This document shows, one piece after another, positions 1 to 9,597 of a DNA stretch of 64,000 bases. The notes beneath the pieces are model-generated. The model was given only the letters and a program-made list of their open reading frames with translations. It was not told the origin of the DNA and searched no databases. This stretch comes from Pseudomonas fluorescens (lineage in GTDB: Bacteria; Pseudomonadota; Gammaproteobacteria; Pseudomonadales; Pseudomonadaceae), in assembly GCF_902497625.1 (NCBI RefSeq), contig NZ_CABVGX010000006.1:62001-126000 (forward strand). The letters are read 5' to 3'. How positions within the stretch are numbered: position 1 is the first letter of the stretch; each line of letters opens with the position of its first letter. The position numbers were made by a program, and so were the translations under genes.

Positions 1-300
1 CCATTGGCGATACTCGATCAAGGCGCCGATGATGAAGTCCGTCGCGGTTTCTTCACCTTCCTGCTGCAGCACGAGAGCGAGCAGTGGGTGTTCGAGAAAG
101 GCTGTGCACATGGCTTTCTGGCTGATTTTTTCCGCCTCGATCATCTCCTTGAACAGGTCGGTCAGATCGACCGATTCAAAGTCGATGCGATCATCATTCG
201 GGTCCAGTTCCACCGGCGCGGCAGCCCGCTGGCTGCGGTTCTGCTTGGCCTTGGCTTTGGCGCGTGTGGCGCGTTTTTGCTGTTTACTGGCGGAAGCCAT
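1..300 (-). CDS. Conserved protein of unknown function, N-terminal 100 residues only
   Basis: The reading frame starts with ATG at 300 and runs off the left edge of the window without a stop, so the C-terminus is missing. The first 25 residues are very basic and rich in Lys, Arg, Ala and Gln (MASASKQQKRATRAKAKAKQ at the start); the rest is acidic and looks helical, with the segment DRIDFESVDLTDLFKEMIEA. No catalytic motif is visible and I do not recognise a family. It starts 20 bases downstream of the hydrolase stop on the same strand, so co-transcription is likely. Codon use matches the neighbouring core genes. Confidence 0.6.
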   Translation of the reverse strand, partial: MASASKQQKRATRAKAKAKQNRSQRAAAPVELDPNDDRIDFESVDLTDLFKEMIEAEKISQKAMCTAFLEHPLLALVLQQEGEETATDFIIGALIEYRQW

Positions 301-320
301 GTGTTCTGATCCATTGTTCG

Positions 321-1295
321 TTAAAAGGACTGATTGCGTGGCACTGTCCGCCCGGGTGTATCGGGGGCCAGTTCGCCGTGTTGCAGCCAGGACAATGCAA
401 TGGGCCATAGTGTGGCTTGGTATGCGCTGCGAAAAAAGGCGAAATGACCAACTTCTTGTTCGCCGATGTCCTGCGGGGCGATTCGCAGATGGGTCTTTGT
501 GCCGTAGGTGAAATAACAGAGCAGGCGTTCGATGGCCGCAATGGTGCCGTACGGATCGTCGGTAATGCTGATGGCGAGCAGTTTGGCCGTGACATTGGCG
601 AAGGGCAGCCGACGGTTCTGGCTTAAGATCAGTTTTCCGCTCGGACGCGTTTCATAGCGTGCCGTGGGCGTGCTCCAGTCGCGAACTACGCCTGCTGGCG
701 TGTCTTCCAGCCAGCCAAGGCGTTTGCCGGGGAAGTAACCGCAGACCGTTGTCAGCAACGGCATTGCCACGTGCCACTTGCCGAACATTCGCCAACGGTG
801 CACCGGTGCATAGTCGCGCCAATAGGCGAATTGCGCCCCAACCGTGACCATGTGTCGAATCACACCGCCAGATGCAGCCAGGCCCGCAGCGCAGCCGCCG
901 AAGCTGTGACCGATCACGTCGATTGGCTGGCGGGGAAATTCGCGCTGTGCGCGCTTGAGCATCGCTTCGAAATCCAGCGCACCCCAATCGGTCCACGACG
1001 CCTCGAGCCCTTTGAGTGATGGCGGCCGCGATTCACCGATCCCGCGGTAATCGTAAGTGATGACGTCGAAGCCGTTGGCAAACAGGTAATCGGCGAAGCG
1101 CGAGTAGTGGCGGCAGCGAACGGAGGTGGCAGCGTTGATAATGACGACCGGGCGGGAGCTGTCATGGATGGCATGTCGCCAAGTGAAGCCACCGAGGAGA
1201 TGGCCATCTGGAGCGGGCTCCTTGAAGGGGGTGCCAGCGGTGGTGAGCTTCGACTCGATTTGCGCTGCGGCCAACGGCGTGTCCTGCATATTCAT
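321..1295 (-). CDS. Alpha/beta hydrolase (serine hydrolase fold)
   Basis: A protein of about 324 residues with the alpha/beta-hydrolase layout: an early strand VVIINAATSV (about 50-59), the YDYRGIGES oxyanion/loop region (81-89) and the nucleophile elbow GHSFGG with Ser about 131. A C-terminal His in EVGHFAFFR (close to residue 285) is the likely catalytic His. Substrate is not predictable; related proteins are annotated as lysophospholipase- or thioesterase-like hydrolases. I use the ATG at 1295; a TTG at 1304 would overlap the upstream nuclease stop by four bases, and a third ATG lies at 1289. It follows the nuclease gene by about 5 bases and is probably in the same transcript. Confidence 0.75.
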   Translation of the reverse strand: MNMQDTPLAAAQIESKLTTAGTPFKEPAPDGHLLGGFTWRHAIHDSSRPVVIINAATSVRCRHYSRFADYLFANGFDVITYDYRGIGESRPPSLKGLEASWTDWGALDFEAMLKRAQREFPRQPIDVIGHSFGGCAAGLAASGGVIRHMVTVGAQFAYWRDYAPVHRWRMFGKWHVAMPLLTTVCGYFPGKRLGWLEDTPAGVVRDWSTPTARYETRPSGKLILSQNRRLPFANVTAKLLAISITDDPYGTIAAIERLLCYFTYGTKTHLRIAPQDIGEQEVGHFAFFRSAYQATLWPIALSWLQHGELAPDTPGRTVPRNQSF

Positions 1296-1300
1296 ACGCT

Positions 1301-1870
1301 TCAAGCCTTTGCGGGTAACGGGTGACGATTGTCTTCATCGGCTGCCTGATCGAGGCGCCGCTCTTCGATCGCCGCGCGTTCGCGATCCAGTTCCGCACGT
1401 AATTCTTCTTCGCTAGGCAGAACCAACTTGTACTTGCTGGCGAACAATTGCTCATGACCTTCCAGCATCGAGTAATGCACTACCGACTCGTCTTTTTGTG
1501 CGCAAAGAATAATCCCTACGGTCGGACCGTCCTCCGCACCACGTTTGAGGTCGTCGTACATGCGCACGTACATGTCCATCTGCCCTACGTCCTGATGGGT
1601 CAGCTCGCCGCGTTTGAGATCAAAAATGACAAAGCACTTCAGCGGGTAATTGTAGAACACCAGGTCAATATAGAAGTCTTTGCTCTCTGTGCTGATCCGT
1701 TGCTGCCGGGCGATGAAAGCGAAGCCTTTGCCTAGCTCAAGCAAGAAAGCCTGAAGTTGATTGATCAATGCCTGTTCGAGACTGGTTTCCTGCGTCAGCC
1801 CTGCATTGGGCAGGCCCAGAAATTCAAGCATCACCGGGTCTCTGATGAAATCTCTGGGTTGTGCGTTCAT
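1301..1870 (-). CDS. PDDEXK nuclease-domain protein (DUF1016/YhcG type), N-terminally short
   Basis: The 189 residues match the C-terminal nuclease half of DUF1016 (YhcG) proteins: the entry motif RDPVMLEFLGLP, then LEQALINQLQAFLLELGKGFAF, then DFYIDLVFYN and FDLKRGELTHQDVGQMDMY. The D...D-x-K arrangement (IDLVFY... FDLKRG) fits a PD-(D/E)xK active site. Full family members are roughly 330-380 residues with an N-terminal winged-helix-like DUF1016_N domain, which is absent here. Just upstream in frame come about 13 plausible codons and then a TGA, which suggests a decayed 5' end. The gene lies close to tRNA-Phe, a common integration site. It may be a remnant or a stand-alone nuclease. Confidence 0.7.
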   Translation of the reverse strand: MNAQPRDFIRDPVMLEFLGLPNAGLTQETSLEQALINQLQAFLLELGKGFAFIARQQRISTESKDFYIDLVFYNYPLKCFVIFDLKRGELTHQDVGQMDMYVRMYDDLKRGAEDGPTVGIILCAQKDESVVHYSMLEGHEQLFASKYKLVLPSEEELRAELDRERAAIEERRLDQAADEDNRHPLPAKA

Positions 1871-1971
1871 TTGCTGAAGGGGCTCAAGGAGTAGGTCCTG
1901 TAGTCCGTGTCAGCGGGCAGGATTCTGCCAAGCCGGATGCTTTTCCGAACCCGTGATCAAATCCCGGGCAT

Positions 1972-2000
1972 AAAAAAACCCTGAATCTTGCGATTCAGGG
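1972..2000 (-). terminator. Rho-independent terminator of tRNA-Phe
   Basis: On the minus strand, CCCTGAATC pairs with GATTCAGGG across the loop GCAA and is followed by seven T residues. It begins about 12 bases past the tRNA 3' end. Confidence 0.9.
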
Positions 2001-2011
2001 TTTTCGGTATT

Positions 2012-2087
2012 TGGTGCCCAGAGACGGAATCGAACCGCCGACACGGGGATTTTCAATCCCCTGCTCTACCGACTGAGCTATCTGGGC
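2012..2087 (-). tRNA. tRNA-Phe (anticodon GAA)
   Basis: The 76-nt minus-strand sequence folds as a cloverleaf. The acceptor stem GCCCAGA pairs with TCTGGGC, the D-arm contains AGCTCAGTCGGTAGAGC, the anticodon loop is TTGAAAA with GAA, the T-arm carries GGTTCGATTCC, and CCA is encoded. It has its own promoter and terminator, so it is a monocistronic tRNA gene. Confidence 0.97.
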
Positions 2088-2097
2088 AACGGGGCGC

Positions 2098-2126
2098 ATT
2101 AAACGGGTTTTTCAGGGGGTCGTCAA
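2098..2126 (-). promoter_or_regulatory. Sigma-70 promoter of tRNA-Phe
   Basis: On the minus strand TTGACG (2121-2126) and TTTAAT (2098-2103) are separated by exactly 17 bases. The tRNA begins about 11 bases after the -10 box. The discriminator (GCGCCCC) is G+C-rich, as in stable-RNA promoters under stringent control; that regulation is inferred. Confidence 0.8.
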
Positions 2127-2190
2127 GCAAGTTTTCAAAAAATATTTAATTATTACCGTCGCTTACGATCCGACCCCAGAGAAATCGGGA

Positions 2191-2463
2191 TTATTCAGCG
2201 GGTGGAACGTAGCCGTCGGCCTTGGCGTATTCCTCGCCGGAAAAGAACTTGTCCATCTCGCCCTGCAGATATTTGCGGTCTTCGGCGTTCATCATGTTCA
2301 AGCGTTTTTCGTTGATCAGCAGGGTCTGGTGTTTCTGCCAGTCGGCCCAGGCCTTGGCCGAGACGTGGTCAAAAATGTCCTGACCTTTTGCGCCCGGGAA
2401 TGGAGCGCGCTCAAGGGCGGGCAGTTCTTCTTTGTACTTGCGGCACATGATGGTGCGGGTCAT
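2191..2463 (-). CDS. yggX: Fe(2+)-trafficking / oxidative-damage protection protein YggX
   Basis: The 90-residue length and the start [20 protein letters not shown] are diagnostic of YggX, a small cytoplasmic protein linked to iron handling and protection of Fe-S enzymes from oxidation. The conserved Cys is residue 7. The ATG overlaps the mutY stop by four bases (ATGA), so the two are translationally coupled. The mutY-yggX pairing is widespread in gammaproteobacteria and fits a shared oxidative-stress role, since MutY is itself an Fe-S enzyme. The gene ends about 100 bases from tRNA-Phe. Confidence 0.95.
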   Translation of the reverse strand: MTRTIMCRKYKEELPALERAPFPGAKGQDIFDHVSAKAWADWQKHQTLLINEKRLNMMNAEDRKYLQGEMDKFFSGEEYAKADGYVPPAE

Positions 2464-3527
2464 GACGACTCTCCTGCGTTCAATACGGCGGCCGCGCGTT
2501 CGAGCAATGTTTTGACCGGGGCGGCTAGGCCCAGGCGCGGCGGGGTGGCGAGGTTATACCAGAGCCAGTCGGCCTCGGCCACGTGATGGCCGGCCTCCTG
2601 AACCTGAACCAGCCAGGGTTCGATGGATAACTGGAAATGGCTGAAAGTGTGCACCAGGCTCGGCAGCGCCTGCTGTGTGCCCAATGCCAGCGAATGTTGT
2701 GAGGCCAGATGTTGCAGGTCATCGAGGTCGTCGAGTTCCGGCAAGCTCCAAAGCCCGCCCCACAAGCCCGTGGAAGGACGACGGTAGAGCAGAATCGCGC
2801 CGTCATCGTTGGCGAGCATCGGCATCAGCGTGCGTTTTTGTGGCACGGCCTTGCGCGGCTTGGGGATTGGATAGCGCGTTTCCAGGCCGAGCATGTGCGC
2901 TTCACAGCCTTTCTGCAGCGGACATAACAAGCAACTGGGTTTGCTGCGCGTGCACAGCGTCGCACCCAGATCCATCATTGCCTGCGTATAGGCGTTGACC
3001 CGATCATGCGGCGTGAAGCGCTCTGCGTTGGCCCATAGCTGTTTGGCCACCTTTGGCTCGCCGGGATAGCCCTCTTGCGCGGTAAAGCGCGCCAGGACCC
3101 GTTTGACGTTGCCATCCAGAATCGGCGCGCGCAGGCCCATGCTCAGGCTGGCGATAGCGCCGGCGGTGGACAGGCCGATGCCCGGCAGCTCGACCAGTTT
3201 TTCGACATCGCGCGGAAACTCTCCACCGTGTTCAGCGACGACGATTTTTGCGGTTTTCTGCAAATTGCGCGCGCGGGTGTAGTAACCCAGGCCAGTCCAC
3301 AGGTGCAAGACCTCGTCTTCCGGCGCGGCGGCCAGGTCTTCGACCGTCGGCAATGACGCCATGAACCGGTCGAAGTAATTCAACACCGTGCTGACCTGGG
3401 TCTGCTGCAACATGATTTCCGAGACCCACACCCGATACGGCGTGATGCCTTGTTGCCAGGGTAAATCGTGGCGGCCATGGCGATCGTACCAATGCAGCAC
3501 GGCCGCTGAAAACTGCTCCGCTCTCAT
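2460..3527 (-). CDS. mutY: A/G-specific adenine DNA glycosylase MutY
   Basis: MutY removes adenine mispaired with 8-oxoguanine or G in base-excision repair. The 355 residues show the catalytic-Glu region [12 protein letters not shown], the helix-hairpin-helix [16 protein letters not shown] with Ser rather than Lys (the MutY type, not the bifunctional lyase type), the catalytic Asp in [12 protein letters not shown], and the [4Fe-4S] ligand set C-x6-C-x2-C-x5-C ([17 protein letters not shown]). The C-terminal third is the NUDIX-like domain that recognises 8-oxoG. Length is normal for the family. Its start overlaps asmA by four bases and its end overlaps yggX by four, giving a tight asmA-mutY-yggX operon. 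Confidence 0.97.
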   Translation of the reverse strand: MRAEQFSAAVLHWYDRHGRHDLPWQQGITPYRVWVSEIMLQQTQVSTVLNYFDRFMASLPTVEDLAAAPEDEVLHLWTGLGYYTRARNLQKTAKIVVAEHGGEFPRDVEKLVELPGIGLSTAGAIASLSMGLRAPILDGNVKRVLARFTAQEGYPGEPKVAKQLWANAERFTPHDRVNAYTQAMMDLGATLCTRSKPSCLLCPLQKGCEAHMLGLETRYPIPKPRKAVPQKRTLMPMLANDDGAILLYRRPSTGLWGGLWSLPELDDLDDLQHLASQHSLALGTQQALPSLVHTFSHFQLSIEPWLVQVQEAGHHVAEADWLWYNLATPPRLGLAAPVKTLLERAAAVLNAGESS

Positions 3528-5752
3528 CGCTTGAACAGCCCCTTCAACGCGTCTTTCAGCTCAGGGCTGACCTTGTCACCCAGCTTCTCGTCAATTTTGT
3601 CGCTTAGTTTGTCTTTGACGGTATCGCCCGCCAGTTTGGCGGCGACCTGGCCCATGCGTTCGTTGTCGAGACGGCACGCCTTGGCGCCGAGTTCCAGCGG
3701 GCCACGGCAGCGCAATGGCCATTCGATGCCGACGAATTTCTCGCCAACCTGGCAGGCTGGATCGGGCATATCGCTCTTATCGCCCTCGACGATAATTCCC
3801 ACGCGATAGTCCATGCCCAGCACCCGCAGATCGACATCGCCGTCACCCTTGACGGTCATGCCGGGAATGCGAACCCGCAAATCCGGGTTGCTGGCGACGC
3901 CGTTACGGAAGGTAAGGTTGCCGTTGAGTTCCTGGAACGGAGTGTCCTTGCCGCGTGGTTCGCCGCTCAAGGTCTTGCGATTGAGCGTGGCGATGCCTTT
4001 GCACAGTTGCTGCTCGAGGTTGGCATTGAGCAGCACGCCATTGGTGATGACGAAACCGGCATTGCCGTTGAGGCTTTCGATGAGCGCCTTCTGGCTATTA
4101 CCACTGGCGGTCAGGTTGCTGTTAAGTGTGATCAGGCCTTTGACCGGCGGATTTTTACCCTGGCTTTCGAGGATTTTTTCCACCGGGACTTTGCTGATTG
4201 CGGTCTGCATGCTCAACGCAGGTACTTGTTGACGAACGTCGAGAGTGCCCTTGGCTTCGAAGTTGCCGTTGTACAGGTCGCCGCGCAGATTCTCGAGCGT
4301 CAGCAGGCCGCCCTGGCCGGTGGCCTTGAGCGCAGCATTCTGAATCGGCAGTTTGTCGAGGGTCAGCAGGCCGAAGGTCAGGTCGGCGTCGACTTCGAGT
4401 TTGCTCAGGCGCTCCACCGGCAACAGACGCTCGGTGCTCCAGGCGCCCTTGGTAGGTTTGTCCGGCAGCGGTGTGCTGCCCGCGCCTGCCATGGCACCGG
4501 CTTCGGTACTCGCCACTTCGGCCTGCCGCACTTGCGCCGCGCTGCTGGCTTCAGCGGACTTCGGCGGCAGGTAGCGATCAACATTGAACGTATCGGCTTT
4601 GAGAATGGCGCGCAGCGACTGCTTGGCGAAATCCTCGAACGCTACGCGCCCACTGAAGCTGCTGTCGTCGACTTTGAGATTGATGTTGTCCAGCGACAGG
4701 CTGTTCGGGGTGCCTGCAATGCGGCTGACCAGTTCGACCTTGCTCAGGCTGCCCTCGGCCATGGCCGGCAGTTTCTGGCCGATGCTGTCGACGAATTTCG
4801 CCAGATCGAACTGGGCGATCGAAATGCCGCCGGTGATCTGCGGCGTTTTGTCGAGGTCGTTGACCTTGAGTTCACCGAGTGCGCGCATCTGGTTGGCAGA
4901 GATCTTGATGCCGGTCCATTCCGCGACGTTCGCGGCTTTATCCAGTAAAAGCTGACCCTGCGCAGCAAACGTCATGGTCTTGCCTTGCAACGGCTCGCCG
5001 GCCACTTCACCGGACAATTTCATGTCTTCAAATTTGTAGCGTTGCAATGCGCGCTCGAAGCGCAGCTCGCCACTAAGCTCGGTGCGCACGCGCAGGACGG
5101 GCTGGTTGCTGCCCAGAAACGCCGTGAGTTTGACCGGGATATTGGTCGAATCGTGAACCGGGCCGGTGCTTAGCTGGATGCTTTCAGCGCTGTACAGCTT
5201 GCCGGTTTTTTCGTCGGTGTATTCCACGCGAGCGTTGTTGACGGTCAGGCTGTCGATGTCGAGCCGGATCGGCTGCGCCGGTTTTTCTGTCTTGGCGGTC
5301 GTTTCAGTTGCGGGCTCGCCGGTCGTCGGCGCGGTGGCGGGATCCGCTGGCGCCTTGCCGATGTCTTCCCAGTTGCCATGCCCATCCTTGTCGCGGTTCA
5401 GGCGCAGGTTCAGGCCTTCGACGCGCACATCGCTCATCTGCACTTCACGGCGCAACAGCGGCAGGACCCGAACCGACAAGCCGAGCATCTGCAGATCGGC
5501 GAAGGGTTCGGTAGGTTTGTTCAGGGTGGCGACACTGGCTTCATGCAGCTCCAGGCCCAGCCATGGGAACAAGCTCCAGCCGATGTCGCCATTGAGCGTC
5601 AGCTCGATGTGAGCTTTATCGCGGGCAATCTGGCGAATCTCGTCTTTATAGTCGTTGGGATCAAACAGGTGGGTCAGGGCAAAGCCCAGCGCCACAATGA
5701 TCAGCAACAGCCCGAGAAGTACCAGACCCAGGATTTTGCCGAACGCTTTCAT
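3524..5752 (-). CDS. AsmA-family envelope protein
   Basis: A 742-residue protein with one N-terminal membrane anchor (about residues 5-30, [18 protein letters not shown]), then the AsmA start motif [19 protein letters not shown] and long repeating beta-strand segments up to the conserved AsmA C-terminal domain ([12 protein letters not shown]... [16 protein letters not shown]). AsmA-like proteins are inner-membrane-anchored periplasmic proteins of the bridge-like lipid-transfer superfamily that affect outer-membrane lipid homeostasis. A Thr/Ala/Glu-rich linker lies at about 135-165. It is the first gene of the asmA-mutY-yggX operon; this order is common in Pseudomonas. Confidence 0.9.
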   Translation of the reverse strand: MKAFGKILGLVLLGLLLIIVALGFALTHLFDPNDYKDEIRQIARDKAHIELTLNGDIGWSLFPWLGLELHEASVATLNKPTEPFADLQMLGLSVRVLPLLRREVQMSDVRVEGLNLRLNRDKDGHGNWEDIGKAPADPATAPTTGEPATETTAKTEKPAQPIRLDIDSLTVNNARVEYTDEKTGKLYSAESIQLSTGPVHDSTNIPVKLTAFLGSNQPVLRVRTELSGELRFERALQRYKFEDMKLSGEVAGEPLQGKTMTFAAQGQLLLDKAANVAEWTGIKISANQMRALGELKVNDLDKTPQITGGISIAQFDLAKFVDSIGQKLPAMAEGSLSKVELVSRIAGTPNSLSLDNINLKVDDSSFSGRVAFEDFAKQSLRAILKADTFNVDRYLPPKSAEASSAAQVRQAEVASTEAGAMAGAGSTPLPDKPTKGAWSTERLLPVERLSKLEVDADLTFGLLTLDKLPIQNAALKATGQGGLLTLENLRGDLYNGNFEAKGTLDVRQQVPALSMQTAISKVPVEKILESQGKNPPVKGLITLNSNLTASGNSQKALIESLNGNAGFVITNGVLLNANLEQQLCKGIATLNRKTLSGEPRGKDTPFQELNGNLTFRNGVASNPDLRVRIPGMTVKGDGDVDLRVLGMDYRVGIIVEGDKSDMPDPACQVGEKFVGIEWPLRCRGPLELGAKACRLDNERMGQVAAKLAGDTVKDKLSDKIDEKLGDKVSPELKDALKGLFKR

Positions 5753-6079
5753 GGGCGAGTCCTTGTAGTTAGTCGAATTCGAAATTTAGCCGGGGAGTAT
5801 AGCGCTCCAAAGCACATGTCCGGGCAGCGATCAGCCCGGCATTCTATCGAGTGGCAGGTTCGGTTTGGCGGCGACCGCAGAATCGAGCGACTTGCAAATA
5901 GTGATATCAGATTGGTTTTTCTGTCACGTTCAGATGGTAACCTCTGCAGGTTCGTCCGTCCTTCTGCGGCAAGCTGCCGCACCAAATGGAGCTTCAATCA
6001 AACAAAACAGTCATGCGTGCGCATAAGGCTGGGGTTGAGCAGTGGCTGACGAACCCTACTAATAATTGGGGGATACACA
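5753..6079. other. Divergent intergenic region between asmA and the OFA transporter
   Basis: A 327-bp gene-free stretch that must hold promoters for asmA (minus) and the MFS transporter (plus). Apart from the GGGGGA ribosome-binding site just before 6080, I see no confident promoter box, repeat or terminator. Confidence 0.5.
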
Positions 6080-7744
6080 ATGACAACGAGTACTACGGCG
6101 GACGGCTACAGCGCCGGCCAGCCAGCGTTCCTGTCCAAGGAGCGTATTATCGCCAAGCCCGGTTTCAACCGTTGGCTGGTGCCACCGGCCGCGCTGGCCA
6201 TTCACCTGTGCATCGGCATGGCGTACGGCTTTTCGGTGTTCTGGCTGCCACTGTCCAAAGCTTTGGGTGTAACCAAGGCAGTTGCTTGCGCTCCGGAAAT
6301 GGGTTTCATCGAACAGGTATTTTCGTCGCAATGCGACTGGCCGATCTCCATGCTCGGCTGGATCTACACCCTGTTCTTCATCTTCCTCGGCTGCTCGGCA
6401 GCGATCTGGGGCGGCTGGCTGGAACACGCCGGACCGCGCAAGGCCGGTGTTGTCTCGGCGCTGTGCTGGTGTGGCGGGCTGCTGATTTCAGCGCTTGGCG
6501 TTTACACGCATCAGATCTGGCTGATGTGGATCGGCTCCGGGGTCATTGGCGGTATCGGCCTGGGCCTGGGGTACATCTCACCGGTCTCGACCCTGATCAA
6601 GTGGTTCCCGGACAAGCGCGGCATGGCGACGGGCATGGCGATCATGGGTTTCGGTGGTGGCGCGATGGTCGGTGCTCCGCTGGCTGCAGCCTTGATGAGC
6701 CACTTCGCTTCGCCAACCAGCGTCGGCGTCTGGCAGAGTTTTCTGGTGATGGCCGCGATCTACTTCGTGTTCATGATCGGCGGTGCACTGTCCTACCGCG
6801 TGCCGCCAACCGGCTGGAAACCTGAAGGCTGGACCGCTCCGGCGAAAAAAGCCGCGAACGCGATGATCACCCATCGTCACGTGCACGTGAATGTGGCGTG
6901 GAAAACTCCACAATTCCGTCTGGTCTGGCTGGTGTTGTGCCTGAACGTATCCGCCGGTATCGGCATCCTGGGCATGGCATCGCCACTGTTGCAGGAAGTG
7001 TTCGGCGGAAAGCTGATTGGTGTTGACCTGCCATTTGGTCAACTGGACGCCGGGCAACTGGCCTCGATCGCAGCGATTGCTGCGGGCTTCACCGGTTTGT
7101 TGAGTCTGTTCAACATCGGCGGTCGGTTCTTCTGGGCTTCGTTCTCGGATTACCTGGGCCGCAAGAACACCTACTTCGTGTTCTTTGCTCTCGGGTTCGC
7201 GCTGTACGCGTTGATTCCTAACCTCGGTCACCTGGGCAACGTTGCGCTGTTCGTCGCCGCGTTCTGCATCATCCTGTCGATGTACGGCGGCGGTTTTGCG
7301 ACCGTACCAGCCTATCTGGCCGATCTGTTCGGTACGCAGATGGTCGGCGCGATTCACGGTCGTCTGCTGACGGCGTGGGCGGCGGCGGGCGTGTTGGGCC
7401 CGGTGCTGGTTAACTACCTGCGTGAATATCAGTTGAGCATCGGCGTTGAACGCGCAGCCGCTTACGACATTACGTTGTACATCCTCGCGGGCCTGCTTGT
7501 GCTGGGATTCATCTGCAACCTGCTGGTGCGCCCGGTGGCTGACAAGTACTTCATGACCGACGCTGAACTGGCTGCCGAACAGGCGCTGGGCCACGACAAA
7601 GGTGCTGATGCCAGCACCGTGCTGGAGTGGAAAGCAGCGCCTGGTACCAAACCGTTGGCGATCGCCGCGTGGCTGGTGGTGGGTATTCCATTGGCGTGGG
7701 GTGTCTGGGTGACCCTGCAGAAGACTGCGGTGCTGTTCAACTAA
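6080..7744 (+). CDS. OFA-family MFS transporter (oxalate/formate antiporter type)
   Basis: A 554-residue polytopic protein with about 12 hydrophobic helices. The start region (FNRWLVPPAALAIHLCIGMAYGFSVFW) and the loop WFPDKRGMATGMAIMGFGGGAM are typical of the oxalate:formate antiporter (OFA) branch of the major facilitator superfamily. The second half begins near residue 280 and includes NIGGRFFWASFSDYLGRKN, the repeated MFS loop motif. There is a strong ribosome-binding site (GGGGGA) before ATG. The gene stands alone, with a REPIN 22 bases after its stop. The substrate is likely a small monocarboxylate or dicarboxylate; oxalate specificity is not shown by sequence alone. Confidence 0.88.
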   Translation: MTTSTTADGYSAGQPAFLSKERIIAKPGFNRWLVPPAALAIHLCIGMAYGFSVFWLPLSKALGVTKAVACAPEMGFIEQVFSSQCDWPISMLGWIYTLFFIFLGCSAAIWGGWLEHAGPRKAGVVSALCWCGGLLISALGVYTHQIWLMWIGSGVIGGIGLGLGYISPVSTLIKWFPDKRGMATGMAIMGFGGGAMVGAPLAAALMSHFASPTSVGVWQSFLVMAAIYFVFMIGGALSYRVPPTGWKPEGWTAPAKKAANAMITHRHVHVNVAWKTPQFRLVWLVLCLNVSAGIGILGMASPLLQEVFGGKLIGVDLPFGQLDAGQLASIAAIAAGFTGLLSLFNIGGRFFWASFSDYLGRKNTYFVFFALGFALYALIPNLGHLGNVALFVAAFCIILSMYGGGFATVPAYLADLFGTQMVGAIHGRLLTAWAAAGVLGPVLVNYLREYQLSIGVERAAAYDITLYILAGLLVLGFICNLLVRPVADKYFMTDAELAAEQALGHDKGADASTVLEWKAAPGTKPLAIAAWLVVGIPLAWGVWVTLQKTAVLFN

Positions 7745-7765
7745 AGATGTCTGCTTGACGCATAA

Positions 7766-7859
7766 ACTGTGGGAGCGAGCCTGCTCGCGAATGCGGTCTG
7801 ACAATCGACAGAAATGTTGAATGTGCTGGCCCGTTCGCGAGCAGGCTCGCTCCCACAGT
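7766..7859. repeat. REPIN (GTGGGAGCGAGCCTGCTCGCGA type)
   Basis: The two ends (ACTGTGGGAGCGAGCCTGCT and its inverted partner) are perfect inverted copies separated by about 45 bases. This is the classic Pseudomonas REP doublet, lying just downstream of the OFA transporter. Confidence 0.9.
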
Positions 7860-8012
7860 TGTGTTGTGTTCCACTGAACCGCTTGTATGGACATGTCTAC
7901 CCGCCACACCCCGGAATTCCCTCCGTCAGCGATATCACCTCTCATGTTTCTGTTTCCCGCCCGCGCGCCTATAATGGCTGCCTTTTTCGCCCAATGATTT
8001 GCGGAGCTGGTG

Positions 8013-8606
8013 ATGGCCGAACGTATGGCGTCAGTCGAGCGCGACACTCTGGAAACCCAGATTAAAGCCTCGATCAACCTGGATGGCACCGGAAAGGCCC
8101 GATTTGATATCGGTGTTCCTTTCCTTGAGCACATGCTGGACCAGATCGCCCGTCACGGGCTGATCGACCTGGATATCGTCAGTAAGGGCGACCTGCATAT
8201 CGACGACCATCACACCGTGGAAGATGTCGGTATCACGCTCGGCCAAGCGTTCACCAAAGCCATCGGCGACAAAAAAGGCATCCGTCGTTACGGTCACGCC
8301 TACGTGCCGCTCGATGAAGCGCTGTCGCGCGTGGTAATCGATTTCTCCGGCCGTCCTGGCCTGCAGATGCATGTTCCCTACACCCGCGCCACCGTCGGCG
8401 GTTTCGATGTTGACCTGTTCCAGGAATTCTTCCAGGGCTTCGTCAACCACGCCAACGTCACGCTGCACATCGACAATCTGCGAGGGCACAACACCCACCA
8501 CCAGATCGAAACCGTGTTCAAGGCTTTCGGCCGCGCGCTGCGCATGGCCGTGGAGCTGGACGACCGCATGGCCGGTCAGATGCCGTCGACCAAAGGCGTT
8601 CTGTAA
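8013..8606 (+). CDS. hisB: Imidazoleglycerol-phosphate dehydratase HisB
   Basis: HisB catalyses the dehydration of imidazoleglycerol phosphate to imidazoleacetol phosphate, step 6 of histidine synthesis. The 197 residues contain the metal-binding signatures [23 protein letters not shown] and the later [16 protein letters not shown] and GHNTHHQIE. It is the monofunctional form, with no phosphatase domain. The ATG at 8013 is chosen over GTG at 8010 because GGAG sits 6 bases upstream of it. A TATAAT box at 7970-7975 suggests the operon promoter. The stop codon overlaps the hisH start by one base. Confidence 0.97.
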   Translation: MAERMASVERDTLETQIKASINLDGTGKARFDIGVPFLEHMLDQIARHGLIDLDIVSKGDLHIDDHHTVEDVGITLGQAFTKAIGDKKGIRRYGHAYVPLDEALSRVVIDFSGRPGLQMHVPYTRATVGGFDVDLFQEFFQGFVNHANVTLHIDNLRGHNTHHQIETVFKAFGRALRMAVELDDRMAGQMPSTKGVL

Positions 8607-9244
8607 TGCAGACGGTCGCGGTTATCGATTACGGCATGGGTAACCTGCACTCGGTGGCCAAGGCCCTCGAGCACGTCGGTGCCGGCAAGGTGCTGATCAC
8701 CAGCGATGCCGATGTGATTCGCGAAGCCGACCGGGTGGTTTTCCCCGGCGTCGGCGCGATTCGCGATTGCATGGCGGAGATCCGTCGCCTGGGCTTCGAC
8801 TCGCTGGTGCGGGAAGTGAGCCAGGATCGTCCGTTTCTCGGTATCTGCGTCGGCATGCAAGCCTTGCTCGATAGCAGTGAAGAGAATGACGGCGTCGACT
8901 GCATCGGCCTGTTCCCGGGCGCTGTGAAGTTCTTCGGCAAAGATCTGCATGAAGACGGCGAGCATCTGAAGGTCCCGCACATGGGCTGGAACGAGGTGAA
9001 GCAGACGGTGAGTCATCCGCTGTGGCACGACATTCCGGACCTGGCGCGTTTCTACTTCGTGCACAGCTACTACATCGCCGCCGGTAACGCGCGGCAGGTG
9101 GTGGGTGGCGGTCACTATGGTGTCGATTTCGCTGCAGCGCTGGCCGAAGGGTCGCGTTTTGCCGTGCAGTTCCACCCGGAGAAAAGCCATACCCATGGCC
9201 TGCAATTGCTGCAGAATTTCGCCGCGTGGGATGGTCGCTGGTAA
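8606..9244 (+). CDS. hisH: Imidazole glycerol phosphate synthase, glutamine amidotransferase subunit HisH
   Basis: HisH hydrolyses glutamine and channels ammonia to HisF. The class I amidotransferase triad is visible: nucleophile Cys in [13 protein letters not shown] (about residue 80), and His and Glu in [10 protein letters not shown] (about residues 190-195). The start [13 protein letters not shown] is typical. Length is 212 residues, normal for the family. It overlaps hisB by one base and abuts the next gene directly. HisF, its partner subunit, lies about 1.2 kb downstream in the same operon. Confidence 0.97.
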   Translation: MQTVAVIDYGMGNLHSVAKALEHVGAGKVLITSDADVIREADRVVFPGVGAIRDCMAEIRRLGFDSLVREVSQDRPFLGICVGMQALLDSSEENDGVDCIGLFPGAVKFFGKDLHEDGEHLKVPHMGWNEVKQTVSHPLWHDIPDLARFYFVHSYYIAAGNARQVVGGGHYGVDFAAALAEGSRFAVQFHPEKSHTHGLQLLQNFAAWDGRW

Positions 9245-9505
9245 ATGGCTGCCAAAAAGAAGCCGCCGATCCTGACCCTCACTCCCGAACAAGAGAATGA
9301 GGCCAATCACAAGATCAAGCGCTTCATGGAGGATCGCTTCGAACTGGACCTGGGTTCGTTCGAGGCGGCCGAAATCCTAGAGCTGTTTACCCGTGAAATT
9401 GCTCCGCACTATTACAACAGGGCGATTTTCGATGTGCAGACACACCTCAAAGAGAGGTTCGAAAGCATCGAAAGCGACCTGTGGGCGCTCGAAAAGAGCA
9501 GCTGA
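9245..9505 (+). CDS. DUF2164-family small protein inside the his operon
   Basis: An 86-residue acidic protein whose ATG directly follows the hisH stop with no gap. It shows the DUF2164 pattern: a start with [20 protein letters not shown], then [39 protein letters not shown]. Predicted to be mostly helical and cytoplasmic; no catalytic residues stand out. Its function is unknown. The position between hisH and hisA is a Pseudomonas-type arrangement and implies co-expression with histidine biosynthesis, but not a role in it. Confidence 0.85.
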   Translation: MAAKKKPPILTLTPEQENEANHKIKRFMEDRFELDLGSFEAAEILELFTREIAPHYYNRAIFDVQTHLKERFESIESDLWALEKSS

Positions 9506-9519
9506 AAGCTTCAAGCTTC

Positions 9520-9557
9520 AAGCTGCAAGAATTGATATGCGTGCCTGCTTGCAGCTT
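9520..9557. repeat. Dispersed hairpin AAGCTGCAAG/CTTGCAGCTT before hisA
   Basis: AAGCTGCAAG (9520-9529) is the inverse of CTTGCAGCTT (9548-9557), surrounded by further AAGCTTCAAGC-like copies through 9580. A closely related element precedes hisF at 10341-10386. Confidence 0.7.
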
Positions 9558-9597
9558 ATGGCTTGCAGCTAGCAGCTCTTTTGACGAAGGAAACAGC

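Noticed and set aside
6578..8134. Open frame of 518 codons antisense to the OFA transporter and hisB start
   Set aside because: It spans a REPIN and two unrelated genes, with Arg/Gln/His-rich composition typical of antisense shadows.
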